The position numbers and the translations under genes were made by a program. The notes beneath the pieces were generated by a model. It ran no database searches. It saw nothing but the letters and a program-made list of their open reading frames with translations, and was not told the origin of the DNA. Positions 41,267-50,458 of a DNA stretch of 64,000 bases are shown piece by piece; the first letter of the stretch is position 1, and each line of letters begins with the position of its first letter. The DNA is from Actinomycetes bacterium. GTDB lineage: Bacteria > Actinomycetota > Actinomycetes > Streptosporangiales > Streptosporangiaceae. The DNA is taken from assembly GCA_021793235.1 (NCBI GenBank), contig JAJYTD010000015.1, positions 1 through 64,000 of the forward strand. Direction: 5' to 3'.

Positions 41267-42253
41267 ATGGACCTTCTGCAAATCCTCACCGTCTCCATCG
41301 AGACGGCGATCGGGCCGATCGCGGCCATCTACGTGCTCGCCGCGATCGGGTTGAACATTCACTTCGGCTACACCGGCCTGCTCAACTTCGGCCAGGTGGG
41401 CTTCATGCTGGTGGGCGCCTACGGGGTGGCCGTGAGCGTGACTACGTTCGACCTGCCGCTGTGGCTGGGGCTGCTGGCCAGTATCGTCTGCGCCGCGATC
41501 CTGGCGCTGCTGCTGGGCATTCCGACACTGCGACTGCGCGCGGACTACCTGGCGATCGCCACGATCGCGGTCGCCGAAGTACTGCGGCTGCTCTACCGGG
41601 CGCAGTTCGCCCGCCCGATTACGGGCGGCGTCTACGGGCGGAACAGCTTCGCCGACGGCTTCTACGGCATCAACCCCATCCCGCCGGGCTCCTACGGCAT
41701 CGGCGATGTCGACTTCTCCGCCGATGAGCTCTGGCTGATGGTGGTGGTCTGGGGTCTTGTGGCCGCCGCCCTGGGCATTACCGCGGCGCTGATGCACAGC
41801 CCCTGGGGCCGGGTCATCAAGGGCATCCGCGAGGACGAGGACGCGGTCCGCAGCCTCGGCAAGGACGCTTTCGTCTACAAGATGCAGAGCCTGGTCCTGG
41901 GCGGTGTGTTCGGCGGCCTGGCCGGCGCGATGATCGCGCTGAACCAGCAGAACATCACCCCCGACCAGTTCATGCCGCAGGTGACGTTCTACCTGTGGGC
42001 GATGCTGCTGCTGGGCGGTGCCGCGCGCACGTGGGGCCCGGTCCTGGGCCCGGTGGTCATGTGGTTCCTGCTGACGGCGTTCGACGAACTGCTCCGTTCG
42101 CTGGCGTCGATGGACATCGTGCCGTTCCTGGAGACCTCGCAGATCGGCGCGCTGCGGCACGCTTTCGTGGGGCTGGCGCTGATTCTGCTGATCGTCTACC
42201 GGCCGCAGGGACTCATCGGCGACCGCAAGGAGATGCTGGTCAATGTCAAGTGA
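41267..42253 (+). CDS. livM: Branched-chain amino-acid ABC permease LivM
   Basis: 328 residues with eight or more hydrophobic helices. LivM landmarks are LNIHFGYTGLLNFGQVGFM near residue 28, the LRLRADYLAIATIA segment, the EAA-like GRVIKGIREDEDAVRSLGKD, and the C-terminal YRPQGLIGDRKE. It forms the membrane channel with LivH. GGGAGA lies 9 nt before the ATG. The stop overlaps the livG start by 11 nt. Confidence 0.95.
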   Translation: MDLLQILTVSIETAIGPIAAIYVLAAIGLNIHFGYTGLLNFGQVGFMLVGAYGVAVSVTTFDLPLWLGLLASIVCAAILALLLGIPTLRLRADYLAIATIAVAEVLRLLYRAQFARPITGGVYGRNSFADGFYGINPIPPGSYGIGDVDFSADELWLMVVVWGLVAAALGITAALMHSPWGRVIKGIREDEDAVRSLGKDAFVYKMQSLVLGGVFGGLAGAMIALNQQNITPDQFMPQVTFYLWAMLLLGGAARTWGPVLGPVVMWFLLTAFDELLRSLASMDIVPFLETSQIGALRHAFVGLALILLIVYRPQGLIGDRKEMLVNVK

Positions 42254-43148
42254 CTCAAAGGACATCGTGCCCGGGGCCGCGGAGACCGGGGCCGCGGCCG
42301 ACCGGATGGCCGGCGTCGACCCGCGGCCGGGCGTGCCCAAACCGGACCCGATCCTGCGGGCGAGCGGGATCCGCCGCTCCTTCGGCGGGCTGACCGCCGT
42401 GAACGTGGAGCACCTGGAGGTGCAGCGCGGGACGATCACCGCTCTCATCGGACCCAACGGTGCGGGCAAGTCGACACTGTTCAACCTGCTCACCGGGTTC
42501 GACCGGGTGGACGCGGGGGAGTGGGCGTTCGAGAATCGGCAGCTGAACGGCCTGAGCGGCCACAAGGTCGCGCGGCAGGGCATGGTCCGCACATTCCAGC
42601 TGACCAAGGCGCTGACGCGGATGACGGTCCTGGACAACATGCTGCTCGCGGCCCCGAGGCAGAAAGGGGAGGGGTTCTTCGGCGCCTTCGCCCGGCCGGT
42701 GTGGCGCGCCCAGGAGGCGGCGAACCGGAAGCGGGCCATGGAGCTGCTGGAGCGCTTCAAGCTCGACGCCAAGAAGGACGACATGGCGGGCAGCCTCTCC
42801 GGCGGGCAGCGCAAACTGCTGGAGATGGCGCGCTCCCTGATGGTCGACCCGTCCATGGTGATGCTGGACGAGCCGATGGCAGGGGTGAACCCGGCACTGG
42901 TGCAGTCGCTGCTGGAGCACATCACGGCGCTGCGCGACGAGGGCACGACAGTGCTCTTCGTCGAACACGACATGGACGTGATCATGGGGATCAGCGACTG
43001 GATCGTGGTGCTGGCCCAGGGCGAGGTGATCGCCGAAGGGCGTCCGGATGACATCCGCTCCAACGACGAAGTCATCGACGCCTACCTGGGCAAGCAGCAC
43101 GACGAGCCGAACGGCGGTACCGCCGCCGAGGCGGAGGGGACCACATGA
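42243..43148 (+). CDS. livG: Branched-chain amino-acid ABC ATPase LivG
   Basis: 301 residues. A polar N-terminal extension of about 37 residues precedes the ATPase: Walker A GPNGAGKST, Q-loop in GMVRTFQLTKALTRMTV, signature LSGGQRK, Walker B MVMLDEPMAGVNP, H-loop FVEHDMD. The ending GVNP and the LivG-specific long helical region after the Q-loop identify it. It overlaps livM by 11 nt and livF by 4 nt (ATGA). Confidence 0.96.
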   Translation: MSSDSKDIVPGAAETGAAADRMAGVDPRPGVPKPDPILRASGIRRSFGGLTAVNVEHLEVQRGTITALIGPNGAGKSTLFNLLTGFDRVDAGEWAFENRQLNGLSGHKVARQGMVRTFQLTKALTRMTVLDNMLLAAPRQKGEGFFGAFARPVWRAQEAANRKRAMELLERFKLDAKKDDMAGSLSGGQRKLLEMARSLMVDPSMVMLDEPMAGVNPALVQSLLEHITALRDEGTTVLFVEHDMDVIMGISDWIVVLAQGEVIAEGRPDDIRSNDEVIDAYLGKQHDEPNGGTAAEAEGTT

Positions 43149-43990
43149 GCGATACACCCGGAAACCAGCCCGAGCACGGCCCCGACGAGGACAAGGCGCA
43201 CACGCTGCAGGAAGCCCGCGAGGACGTGCTGGAGCGCTCCGGTGCGGGCGCGGTCGGCGACTACTCCGACTACCTTCTGGTCGCCGACGAGGTGAAGGCC
43301 GGCTACATCCCCGAGGTGAACATCCTCAACGGTTGCACCCTGACCCTGCGCGAGGGTGAGGTCGTCGGCATCATCGGGCCCAACGGCGCCGGCAAGTCCA
43401 CACTGATCAAGACGATTTTCGGGCTGCTCGCGGTGCGTGAGGGATCGATCGTGCTGCGCGGCGAGAGCATCGTCAACCGCAGCGCGCACGAACTCGTCTC
43501 CAGCGGGGTCGGCTATGTCCCGCAGACGCAGAACGTGTTCCCGACGCTGACGGTCGAGGAGAACCTGCAAATGGGCGTGTTCCTGCGCCCGAAGACCTTC
43601 ACGGCCCGCTTCGACGTCGTCGCCGAGCTGTTCCCGCTGCTGGCCGAGCGCCGCAAGCAGAAGGCGGGGGCGCTGTCCGGCGGTGAACGCCAGATGGTGG
43701 CGATGGGCCGTGCGCTGATGATGGAGCCGTCGGTACTGCTGCTGGACGAACCGACGGCGGGATTGTCGCCGATCTTCCAGGACGAGGTCTTCCAGCGGGT
43801 CAAGCAGATCAACGCGACCGGAGTCTCGGTGATCATGGTCGAGCAGAACGCGCGCCGCTGCTTGCAGATCTGCGACCGCGGCTACGTACTGGACCAGGGC
43901 CGCAACGCCTACACCGGTTCGGGTCGGGACCTGCTCGACGACCCCAACGTGGTCGAGCTGTACCTGGGGACCCTCGCCAAGGCCGGCTGA
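43145..43990 (+). CDS. livF: Branched-chain amino-acid ABC ATPase LivF
   Basis: 281 residues. A long acidic N-terminal extension (about 45 residues) precedes the ATPase: Walker A GPNGAGKST, VGYVPQTQNVFPTLTVEENL, signature LSGGERQ, Walker B VLLLDEPTAGLSP, H-loop replaced by the LivF-type VEQNARR. It pairs with LivG to energise uptake. Both LivG and LivF carry N-terminal extensions here. Two terminator hairpins follow. Confidence 0.96.
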   Translation: MSDTPGNQPEHGPDEDKAHTLQEAREDVLERSGAGAVGDYSDYLLVADEVKAGYIPEVNILNGCTLTLREGEVVGIIGPNGAGKSTLIKTIFGLLAVREGSIVLRGESIVNRSAHELVSSGVGYVPQTQNVFPTLTVEENLQMGVFLRPKTFTARFDVVAELFPLLAERRKQKAGALSGGERQMVAMGRALMMEPSVLLLDEPTAGLSPIFQDEVFQRVKQINATGVSVIMVEQNARRCLQICDRGYVLDQGRNAYTGSGRDLLDDPNVVELYLGTLAKAG

Positions 43991-44041
43991 CGCGGCGGCG
44001 GACCGCAGGAGGCTCTGCGCGTCCCGGCGGACTCCCCCCGC

Positions 44042-44070
44042 GGGGCGGTGCCATCGGGCACCGCCCCTTT
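44042..44070 (+). terminator. livHMGF terminator
   Basis: GGGGCGGTGCC (44042-44052) pairs with GGCACCGCCCC (44057-44067) around ATCG, followed by TTT. It lies 51 nt after the livF stop. Confidence 0.8.
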
Positions 44071-44110
44071 CCCTGTTCCGGAGGCGATCCGCGGGTCCCC
44101 CACACGGCAA

Positions 44111-44138
44111 GGGCCCCTGGGACAGATCCCAGGGGCCC
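44111..44138. terminator. Second hairpin between livF and the binding-protein gene
   Basis: A perfect 12-bp stem (44111-44122 with 44127-44138) around CAGA, 37 nt past the stop of the convergent binding-protein gene. It probably terminates that gene on the minus strand. Confidence 0.7.
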
Positions 44139-44175
44139 TGGACGGATCGGCCGGTCGCGCGGACCTTGCCGGCGG

Positions 44176-45402
44176 CTACGGGACGGTGATGGCGTCCTGC
44201 TTGCTGTGCTCGCCTTCACTGTCGTATCCGTACACCTGGAAGGTGGCGGAGGTGACGTCGCCGTTGTCGTCGAAGTCGATGGGGCCGCTGACACCCTGGT
44301 AGTCGATGTCCTCGCCGTCCCGGATCAGGTCGCGGCACTCCTCGAAGCCCGAGCACTCGGTGCCGTCCTTGGAGACGGCGGCGATCTCGTTCACGAACAC
44401 CGTCGGGTCGGAGCTCTCGGCCTGCTCGGCGGCCAGGGCGGCGACGATCGTGCAGTCGTAGACCTGACCGGAGAACTGGAAGACCTCAAGCTCCTCGTCG
44501 AAGGCGGACAAGCCCTCGATGAAGTCCCCTTCACCGTTGTCGGGGGCGGTGCCCTGGAAGCCCTCGAGGGTGCCGGGGTCGTCGGCGTCGACCTTCTCGG
44601 CGAGGGTCTCGTCGTTCAGGCCGTCCGTGCCATACATCTGGTCGGCGCCGACCCCCTCCTCGATGAGGCCGGTGATGATCTGCACGCCCTCCTCGAAGGC
44701 GACGAGGACGACGGAGTCGGCATCGGAGCCGGAGATGTCACCGATGACCGAGTCGAAGTTCGGCGCGTTGGGGTCGTAGCCCTCCTGGTAGACGACCTCG
44801 ATGCCGTTCTCTTCGAGGGCTTCGGCGGCCGCGTCGGCCAGGCCCTCGCCGTAGTCGTCGGCGCGGTAGGTAATGGCCACGCTCTGGTGCCCGTCGCCGG
44901 CGATCTTCTGGGCCAGCACCGGGCCCTGCATCAGGTCGCTGGGGGCGGTGCGCCAGTAGTAGCCGCTTTCATCCTCCTCGGCCAGGCCGGGTGCGGTGTT
45001 GGAGCCGGAGCACTGGACGACCTCGGCGCCGGTGACCTTGTCCATGATGGCCTGGGTCATACCCGAGGCGGCAGCGCCGAGGATGACGTCGGCATCCTGG
45101 TCGATCAGCCGGTCGGCGGCATTGTTGGCCTGCGCGGCGTCATTGGCCTCGTCGCCGGCGAGGATGTCGGGGAGTTCGGTGTCGAGGACGCCGCCCGCGT
45201 CGTTGATCTCCTTCATCGCGTACTCGGCCGCCTTGATCTGGGGCGGACCCAGGTGCGCGAGGTCCCCGGTCTCGGGGAAGACGTACCCGAACTGGAGAGC
45301 GTCTCCGCCTCCTTCTTCGCCGCCTCCGTTTCCGCAGGCTGTCAATCCAAGGGTGATGGCCGCGGCCGCCGCGGTAAGGCTGAGGGCCTTCTTGCTTGGC
45401 AT
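44176..45402 (-). CDS. Branched-chain amino-acid ABC substrate-binding lipoprotein
   Basis: 408 residues. A lipoprotein signal ends in the lipobox LTAC with Cys23. The mature protein is a type I periplasmic-binding fold: LQFGYVFPETGDLAHLGPPQIKAAEYAMKEI, then DEANDAAQANNAADRLIDQDADVILGAA, then VAITYRADDYGEGLADAA. The final segment (VYGYDSEGEHSKQ) is typical of LivK/LivJ relatives. It is anchored outside the membrane and hands ligand to LivH/LivM. ATG at 45402 is chosen because GGAGAG lies 7 nt upstream; an ATG at 45420 is possible. It is transcribed towards the liv operon, not with it. Confidence 0.93.
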   Translation of the reverse strand: MPSKKALSLTAAAAAITLGLTACGNGGGEEGGGDALQFGYVFPETGDLAHLGPPQIKAAEYAMKEINDAGGVLDTELPDILAGDEANDAAQANNAADRLIDQDADVILGAAASGMTQAIMDKVTGAEVVQCSGSNTAPGLAEEDESGYYWRTAPSDLMQGPVLAQKIAGDGHQSVAITYRADDYGEGLADAAAEALEENGIEVVYQEGYDPNAPNFDSVIGDISGSDADSVVLVAFEEGVQIITGLIEEGVGADQMYGTDGLNDETLAEKVDADDPGTLEGFQGTAPDNGEGDFIEGLSAFDEELEVFQFSGQVYDCTIVAALAAEQAESSDPTVFVNEIAAVSKDGTECSGFEECRDLIRDGEDIDYQGVSGPIDFDDNGDVTSATFQVYGYDSEGEHSKQDAITVP

Positions 45403-45732
45403 TGAGGTCTCTCCGTTCAACCGGCTGGTTAGCGCTGGGGGTCGGAAGCCGTGACGCGGTGCGAGGGCGATCGCGCTTAATCACGTTCGTGAGCGGAGCC
45501 TAATCCGAAGAGTTCTCGTTCCGGTAGACCGCTGTTGGCGTCGGTGCCGAGTCGGGTTCAGGACGTTATCTCGCCGTAGTTGTTTTTCGTAATAAAAGTC
45601 CCTGATCAGGCAAATTCATTACAGATTGTCGATAGGGAATCGCTATTCGTGCCGCGGTGGGTGCGCGAAGAGGCTCCGGGGCGGCCCACCGACTCCTCAG
45701 CGGCGGTGTCCCGCTTCAGGCCCGGGAGGATG
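45403..45732. other. Promoter region of the binding-protein gene
   Basis: 330 nt without a gene. The stretch 45565-45650 is strikingly A/T-rich and carries the perfect palindrome CCTGATCAGG (45601-45610). It is the probable promoter/operator for the binding-protein gene on the minus strand and could also take in the end of the DUF554 gene. Confidence 0.45.
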
Positions 45733-46530
45733 TCAGATGAACGCGGCGACGGCCGCGGTGAGGAGCGGCGCCACCAGGAGCGCGGGCAGCAGGTCGGCGA
45801 CCGGGATATCGCGGATGCGCAGGAGGCGCAGCCCCACACCGGCCAGCAGCAGGCCGCCGGTGGCGGTGAGCGCGGCCACGCACGCTTCCGGCAGGACGTT
45901 GCCGAGGGCGATACCGAGGAGGGTGAACGCGCCCTGGTAGACGAGGACAGGGCCGGCTGAGGCCATGACGCCGATTCCGAGGGCCGCGGCAAAGGCGATG
46001 GAGGCGAAACCGTCGAGAGACGCCTTGAGGGCGAGCTGGTCGATGCCGTTGCCCAGGCCGTCGCTGATCGCACCGAGGATGGCCAGCGGGCCGACGAGGA
46101 AGACGAGAGAGGAGGTGACGAACCCCTCGACGAACCGGTGCGACGCCTCGGCGCCTTCGGCGTCCACGCCGGCGGGCCCGGCCGGGTCCGAGCCGCCGAC
46201 AGCGGCCGGGGTCCGGCGGCGCAGGACCCGCCGCAGCAGATCGCCCAAGCCCGCCAAACGGGCCTCCAGCCGCAGCAGCGAGCCGGCGATACCGCCGATC
46301 AGCAGCGACCCCAGCACGATGAGCAGGGGAGCCGAGCCGCCCACGGCCGCCGTCAGGTCGGCGTTGGCGACCTCGACGGTGCTGAGCGCCGCGATCAGCA
46401 GGGTCACCAGGCCCAGCGCGTCCGTGGTCACCTCGCGGGTGCGGGCGGGCAGCCGGTGCCCCAGAGCCAGGCCGATACCGGAGCCGGCGACGATGGCGGC
46501 CACGTTGATGAGCGTGCCGAGTCCGGGCAT
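45733..46530 (-). CDS. DUF554 (YqgA-like) membrane protein
   Basis: 265 residues with seven or so hydrophobic helices. The family's N-terminal GTLINVAAIVAGSGIGLALG and the central EGFVTSSLVFLVGPLAILGAISDGLG are present, as is the ALPEA-type loop (GNVLPEACVAAL). DUF554 proteins are possible transporters of unknown substrate. A disordered loop (about residues 107-127) is inserted between helices. The next gene upstream is the hotdog protein on the same strand. Confidence 0.9.
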   Translation of the reverse strand: MPGLGTLINVAAIVAGSGIGLALGHRLPARTREVTTDALGLVTLLIAALSTVEVANADLTAAVGGSAPLLIVLGSLLIGGIAGSLLRLEARLAGLGDLLRRVLRRRTPAAVGGSDPAGPAGVDAEGAEASHRFVEGFVTSSLVFLVGPLAILGAISDGLGNGIDQLALKASLDGFASIAFAAALGIGVMASAGPVLVYQGAFTLLGIALGNVLPEACVAALTATGGLLLAGVGLRLLRIRDIPVADLLPALLVAPLLTAAVAAFI

Positions 46531-46579
46531 GACAGGGCTCCTTACTCGGGAAGAGTGCGTCGGGTACGAGGGCTCGGGC

Positions 46580-46996
46580 TCAGGCGTCGCGCAGCATGCA
46601 GGTCAACCGCGAGGTGCACACCCGCCGGCCATTGTCGTCGGTGATGACGATGTCCCAGGTGGCCAGCGTACGGCCGAGGTGGACCGGGGTGGCGACACCG
46701 GTCACATAGCCCTCTGTGGCGGCGCGGTGGTGCGTGGCGTTGATCTCGATTCCGACGGCGATGCGCCCCTCACCCGCGTGGAGCGCTGAGCCGACCGATC
46801 CGAGGGTCTCGGCCAGAACACAGGAGGCGCCGCCGTGCAGCAGGCCGTAAGGCTGGCGGTTGGTCTCGACCGGGATGCGGCCGACCACGCGCTGCGCCGA
46901 GGCCTCCTGGAGTTCCAGGCCCATCCGCTCCCCGAGGGAGCCCCCGGGATTGCGGTCGCCCATGATCTCGGCGAGTCGTGCGGAGTCCAGCGTCAT
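46580..46996 (-). CDS. Hotdog-fold thioesterase (PaaI-like)
   Basis: 138 residues, normal for a single-hotdog acyl-CoA thioesterase. The core motif GLLHGGASCVLAETLGS carries the HGG loop and the catalytic-type Glu. EINATHHRAATEGYVTGVATPVHLGRT follows. Substrates range from phenylacetyl-CoA intermediates to DHNA-CoA in menaquinone synthesis; the sequence does not decide. ATG at 46996 is chosen because it gives the standard N-terminus; a further open frame upstream (to 47056) has no homology. Confidence 0.9.
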   Translation of the reverse strand: MTLDSARLAEIMGDRNPGGSLGERMGLELQEASAQRVVGRIPVETNRQPYGLLHGGASCVLAETLGSVGSALHAGEGRIAVGIEINATHHRAATEGYVTGVATPVHLGRTLATWDIVITDDNGRRVCTSRLTCMLRDA

Positions 46997-47155
46997 CTCA
47001 GCTCTCTCTCGTCGGTGCCCGGGCAGCGCCGCCCCGGAACCTGGATATCGGGTCATGTGATCTATTCACGGCCGGGGTCTGCTTCCGCGCCCGCCCGCCT
47101 CACGCGTGCAGGACCCCGCACAACGGAGTATCGCGAAAAAGTCCGCACCGCATCC

Positions 47156-47161
47156 TAGGAT
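47156..47161 (+). promoter_or_regulatory. -10 box of polA
   Basis: TAGGAT is followed by 6 nt and the polA GTG at 47168. No ribosome-binding site is present. Confidence 0.5.
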
Positions 47162-47167
47162 TCCTGT

Positions 47168-49927
47168 GTGGCGACGACACGAGAGACCCCCGATCACAAC
47201 AGCTCCTCCCCGGCGAACGCGGACGCGGCATCGGACCGCGCACCGCGCCTGCTGCTGCTGGACGGCCACTCCATGGCGTTTCGCGCGTTCTTCGCGCTGC
47301 CCGTGGAGAAGTTCACCACCAGCACCGGGCAGTCCACCAACGCGGTGTACGGATTTATATCAATGCTGGTCAAACTGCTGCGTGAGGAGCAGCCTACGCA
47401 TATCGCGGTCGCCTGGGACCTCTCCGGACCGACCTTTCGGCACGAGAGCTATGCGGACTACAAGGCCGGCCGCTCCGACGCGCCCCCGGAGTTCCCCGCC
47501 CAGGTGGAACTCGTGCAAGAGCTGATCGGGATGCTCGGCATCGCGAACGTGACAGCAGAGGGGTTCGAGGCCGACGACGTCATCGCCACCCTCGCCGACC
47601 GCGCCTGCCGCAGCGGTATGGAGGTCCTCATCGCCTCGGGCGACAGAGACGCCTTCCAGCTGGTCACCGACACGTGCACGGTCCTCTACCCGGGCAAGAG
47701 CCTGTCCGACCTGGTCCGGATGACACCCGAGCGGGTCGAGGAGAAGTACGGGGTACCCCCCGAGCGCTACCGGGACCTCGCGGCACTGGTCGGCGAGAAG
47801 GCCGACAACCTCCCGGGCGTCCCCGGAGTGGGTCCCAAGACCGCGGCCAAGTGGATCACCAAGTACGGTTCGCTGGACGAGCTGGTCGCCCACGCCGACG
47901 AGGTCACCGGCAAGGCCGGGCAGAACTTCCGCGACCACCTCGACGGCGTGCTGCGTAACCACCAGCTGAACCTCCTGGCCACCGACGTCGAGGTCGGCCC
48001 CGACGTCTCCCTGCTCACGATGAAGGAGGCGGACCGCGCGGGTATCCACGCCCTCTTCGACAACCTGGAGTTCGCCTCGACACTGCGCGACCGGCTGTTC
48101 TCGGTGATCGGCGAGGTACCGGAGGACTCCTCCGCGAAGAACGGCGAGGGCTTCTCCGTCGACCTGAGCATCCCGGGTCCCGGCGAGGTCGCCGCATGGC
48201 TGCAGACCCACGCGGCGGGCGGAGAACGCACCGGGATCGCGGTCTTTGGCGAGTGGGGCGCCGGCACCGGGCAGATCACCGCCCTGGCGCTCGCCGCCTC
48301 CAGCGGGGCCGCGGCCTTCATCGACCCCGCCGCTCTCGGCACCGAAGACGAGAACGCCCTGGCGCGGTGGCTGGCCGATCCCGCGCGGCCCAAAGCCGTG
48401 CACGACGCCAAAGGACCGCTGCTGGCCATGGCGGCCCACGGCTGGACGCTGAACGGCCTCACCAGCGACACCGCCCTGGCCGCCTATCTGGTGCAGCCCG
48501 GCGGGCGCAAATTCGACCTGGCCGACCTGTGCCGCCGCTACCTCGGCCGCGAGCTCGACGAGCAGCAGGACGGCGGAGCCCAGCTCGCGCTCGACATCAG
48601 CGGCGCGGGCGACGACAAAGCCGCCGAGCGCCTGGCCCTGCGCGCCCGTGCGACGCTCGACCTCGCCGAGAACCTGGATGCCGACCTCGAAACACGCGGC
48701 GGTGTGCGGCTGCTGCACGATGTGGAGCTGCCGCTGGTGCGGGTACTCGCCGAGATGGAGCGCACCGGCATCGCCGCCGACCGGGCCTACCTCGACGAGC
48801 TCGAAGCGGAGTTCGCCGCCGCCGTGCGGCAGGCGGTGCAGGAGGCCCACCGCGTGGTCGGACGCGAGTTCAACCTGGGCTCCCCCAAGCAGCTGCAGCA
48901 GATCCTGTTCACCGACCTGGGACTGCCCAAGACCAAGCGGATCAAGACCGGCTACACCACCGACGCCGACGCGCTGGAGTGGCTGGCCGCCCGCACCGAC
49001 AACGAACTCCCGGTCATCCTGCTGCGCCACCGCGACCAGACCCGGCTGCGGACCACGGTCGAAGGACTGATCAAGACGATCGCCGCCGACGGCCGGATCC
49101 ACACCACGTTCAACCAGACGGTGGCGGCCACCGGGCGCCTCAGCTCCGCTGAGCCCAATCTGCAGAACATCCCCGTGCGCACCGATGCCGGGCGGCGCAT
49201 CCGGCGGGCGTTCATCGTGGGCGGGGGCTATGACGATCTGCTCACCGCCGACTACAGCCAGATCGAGCTGCGCATCATGGCGCACCTGTCCAAGGACGAG
49301 GCGCTGATCGAGGCCTTCCAAAGCGGACACGACTTCCACGCCGAGATCGCCGCGCGGGTGTTCAAGATCAACGTCGACGAGGTCGACGCCGAGGCACGCG
49401 CCCGTATCAAGGCGATGAACTACGGTCTGGCCTACGGGCTGAGCGCGTTCGGACTCTCGGGCCAGCTCGGCATCACCCCCGAAGCGGCCCGCGGCCTCAT
49501 GGACGACTACTTCGCGCAGTTCGGCGGGGTCCGCGACTACCTGCACGAGGTCGTCGAGCAGGCCCGCCGCGACGGCTACACCGAGACCATGCTCGGACGC
49601 CGCCGCTACCTCCCCGACCTCACCAGTGATAACCGGCAGCGCCGGGAGATGGCGGAGCGGATGGCGCTGAACGCCCCGATCCAGGGGTCGGCGGCCGACA
49701 TCATCAAGGTCGCCATGCTCGACGTCGACACCGCACTGCGCGAGGGCGGGTTCACCTCACGGATGCTGCTGCAGGTCCACGACGAACTCGTACTGGAGGT
49801 GACAGCGGAGGAGCTGCGGGCAGTGCGCGAACTGGTGTCGAAGAAGATGGCCGGCGCCTATGATCTGCGTGTGCCGCTGGCGGTTTCGGTGGGGGTCGGC
49901 CGCGACTGGCACGACGCCGCGCACTGA
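47168..49927 (+). CDS. polA: DNA polymerase I
   Basis: 919 residues. The N-terminal 5'-3' exonuclease (about 20-310) has LLLDGHSMAFRAFFAL, EADDVIATLA, ASGDRDAFQLV and the LPGVPGVGPKTAAKW helix-hairpin-helix. The middle domain lacks the Asp-x-Glu of proofreading enzymes (GIAVFGEWGAGTG where DTET would be), so 3'-5' exonuclease activity is probably absent. The polymerase domain has motif A DYSQIELR, motif B RIKAMNYGLAYG and motif C QVHDELVLE. It fills gaps in repair and Okazaki-fragment processing. GTG start, leaderless. Confidence 0.98.
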   Translation: MATTRETPDHNSSSPANADAASDRAPRLLLLDGHSMAFRAFFALPVEKFTTSTGQSTNAVYGFISMLVKLLREEQPTHIAVAWDLSGPTFRHESYADYKAGRSDAPPEFPAQVELVQELIGMLGIANVTAEGFEADDVIATLADRACRSGMEVLIASGDRDAFQLVTDTCTVLYPGKSLSDLVRMTPERVEEKYGVPPERYRDLAALVGEKADNLPGVPGVGPKTAAKWITKYGSLDELVAHADEVTGKAGQNFRDHLDGVLRNHQLNLLATDVEVGPDVSLLTMKEADRAGIHALFDNLEFASTLRDRLFSVIGEVPEDSSAKNGEGFSVDLSIPGPGEVAAWLQTHAAGGERTGIAVFGEWGAGTGQITALALAASSGAAAFIDPAALGTEDENALARWLADPARPKAVHDAKGPLLAMAAHGWTLNGLTSDTALAAYLVQPGGRKFDLADLCRRYLGRELDEQQDGGAQLALDISGAGDDKAAERLALRARATLDLAENLDADLETRGGVRLLHDVELPLVRVLAEMERTGIAADRAYLDELEAEFAAAVRQAVQEAHRVVGREFNLGSPKQLQQILFTDLGLPKTKRIKTGYTTDADALEWLAARTDNELPVILLRHRDQTRLRTTVEGLIKTIAADGRIHTTFNQTVAATGRLSSAEPNLQNIPVRTDAGRRIRRAFIVGGGYDDLLTADYSQIELRIMAHLSKDEALIEAFQSGHDFHAEIAARVFKINVDEVDAEARARIKAMNYGLAYGLSAFGLSGQLGITPEAARGLMDDYFAQFGGVRDYLHEVVEQARRDGYTETMLGRRRYLPDLTSDNRQRREMAERMALNAPIQGSAADIIKVAMLDVDTALREGGFTSRMLLQVHDELVLEVTAEELRAVRELVSKKMAGAYDLRVPLAVSVGVGRDWHDAAH

Positions 49928-50032
49928 TCCCGCGGCCTGTGCCCCCGGCCCTTTGTCCGGGGCGGTGCGGGGACAGCGGCCGCAGGGGCGAGAATGGCAA
50001 TAGGCACGATGACCGGAAGGGGGGAGCCGCAC

Positions 50033-50458
50033 ATGACGCGTTCCCCGCAGGGACGTGCCCGGGTCCTCCCCGAAGAGGAGCTGCGCTGGCGGTTCTCCCG
50101 CTCCGGCGGGCCGGGCGGGCAGCACGTGAACACCGCCGACACCCGGGTCTCCCTCTCTCTCGACGTGGCCTCGACCACGATGCTCGGTCCACGGCAGCGC
50201 GAGCGGGCCCTGGAGCGGCTGGCCGACCGGCTGGTGGACGGGGTCCTCACGGTGACCGTGAGTGACTCCCGGTCCCAGGCCCGCAACCGCGATATCGCCC
50301 GGAACAGGCTCGCGGAGCTGATCTCCGGGGCGATCGCCCCGGGGCCGCGGCCGCGCCGCGCCACCCGGCCCAGCCGGGCGTCGAAAGAGCGGCGGCTGAA
50401 CGCCAAGCGCCGTCGCTCCGAGCTGAAGCGGTCGCGGTCGCGGCGGTCCGACGACTGA
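50033..50458 (+). CDS. arfB: Ribosome rescue factor ArfB (YaeJ/ICT1-like)
   Basis: 141 residues. The GGQ catalytic loop is at residues 28-30 within FSRSGGPGGQHVNTADTRV. The C-terminal third is strongly basic (KERRLNAKRRRSELKRSRSR), the tail that enters the empty mRNA channel of stalled ribosomes. It hydrolyses peptidyl-tRNA without a stop codon and lacks the anticodon-reading domain of RF1/RF2. The ATG at 50033 has AAGGGGGGAG upstream; an in-frame ATG at 49994 is less likely. Confidence 0.93.
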   Translation: MTRSPQGRARVLPEEELRWRFSRSGGPGGQHVNTADTRVSLSLDVASTTMLGPRQRERALERLADRLVDGVLTVTVSDSRSQARNRDIARNRLAELISGAIAPGPRPRRATRPSRASKERRLNAKRRRSELKRSRSRRSDD

